DNA from: Bradyrhizobium sp.
Lineage (GTDB): Bacteria; Pseudomonadota; Alphaproteobacteria; Rhizobiales; Xanthobacteraceae
Assembly: GCA_013695565.1 (NCBI GenBank)
Contig: JACDAG010000288.1
Coordinates: 1-5,352, forward strand
DNA: 5,352 nt
Direction of reading: 5' to 3'
The notes beneath the pieces were generated by a model. It ran no database searches, was not told where the DNA came from, and saw only the letters and a list, made by a program, of their open reading frames with translations. The translations under genes and the position numbers were made by a program. Positions 5,351 through 5,352 of the stretch are shown piece by piece. How positions within the stretch are numbered: the stretch's first letter is position 1; each line of letters begins with the position of its first letter.

Positions 5351-5352
5351 GC

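Overview
The window most resembles a GC-rich alphaproteobacterium of the Rhizobiales, probably Bradyrhizobium, Rhodopseudomonas or a close relative. Three things support this. Its gene order (chvI, chvG, hprK, a mannose-type EIIA, HPr) is typical of Rhizobiales. Its HprK is of the short type. A dispersed palindrome at 303-344 is one I recall as frequent in Bradyrhizobiaceae genomes. The assignment rests on recognition by eye, not on a search.

Layout from left to right. Positions 1-294 (+) hold the 3' end of a gene whose start lies outside the window; it is probably the C-terminus of a family-39-like membrane glycosyltransferase. A strong 42-nt inverted repeat at 303-344 separates it from a convergent minus-strand block. 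Read in the direction of transcription, that block is chvI (4369-3668), chvG (3532-1724), hprK (1727-1209), the EIIA gene (1075-674) and the HPr gene ptsH (677-351). chvG/hprK and EIIA/ptsH overlap by ATGA, which suggests translational coupling. chvI-chvG and hprK-EIIA are separated by 135 and 133 nt. Divergent from chvI, after a 211-nt intergenic region with a plausible sigma-70 promoter facing chvI, is a complete HugZ-family (split-barrel FMN/heme-binding plus DUF2470) gene at 4581-5315 (+).

How the genes work together. ChvG is a membrane histidine kinase and ChvI its OmpR-type response regulator; the pair is orthologous to ExoS/ChvI of Sinorhizobium and BvrS/BvrR of Brucella, which control envelope, acid-stress and host-associated genes. 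HprK, EIIA and HPr are soluble parts of a regulatory phosphotransferase system. No sugar permease (EIIB/EIIC) or Enzyme I is encoded here. The block therefore places envelope sensing and carbon/nitrogen-status signalling in one transcriptional neighbourhood. This arrangement is already known in the order, and I found no clearly new system. The points most worth a second look are the poorly initiated chvG (TTG start, no Shine-Dalgarno, a structured leader with a 16-codon mini-ORF), the dispersed palindrome between convergent genes, and the shared chvI/HugZ-like control region.
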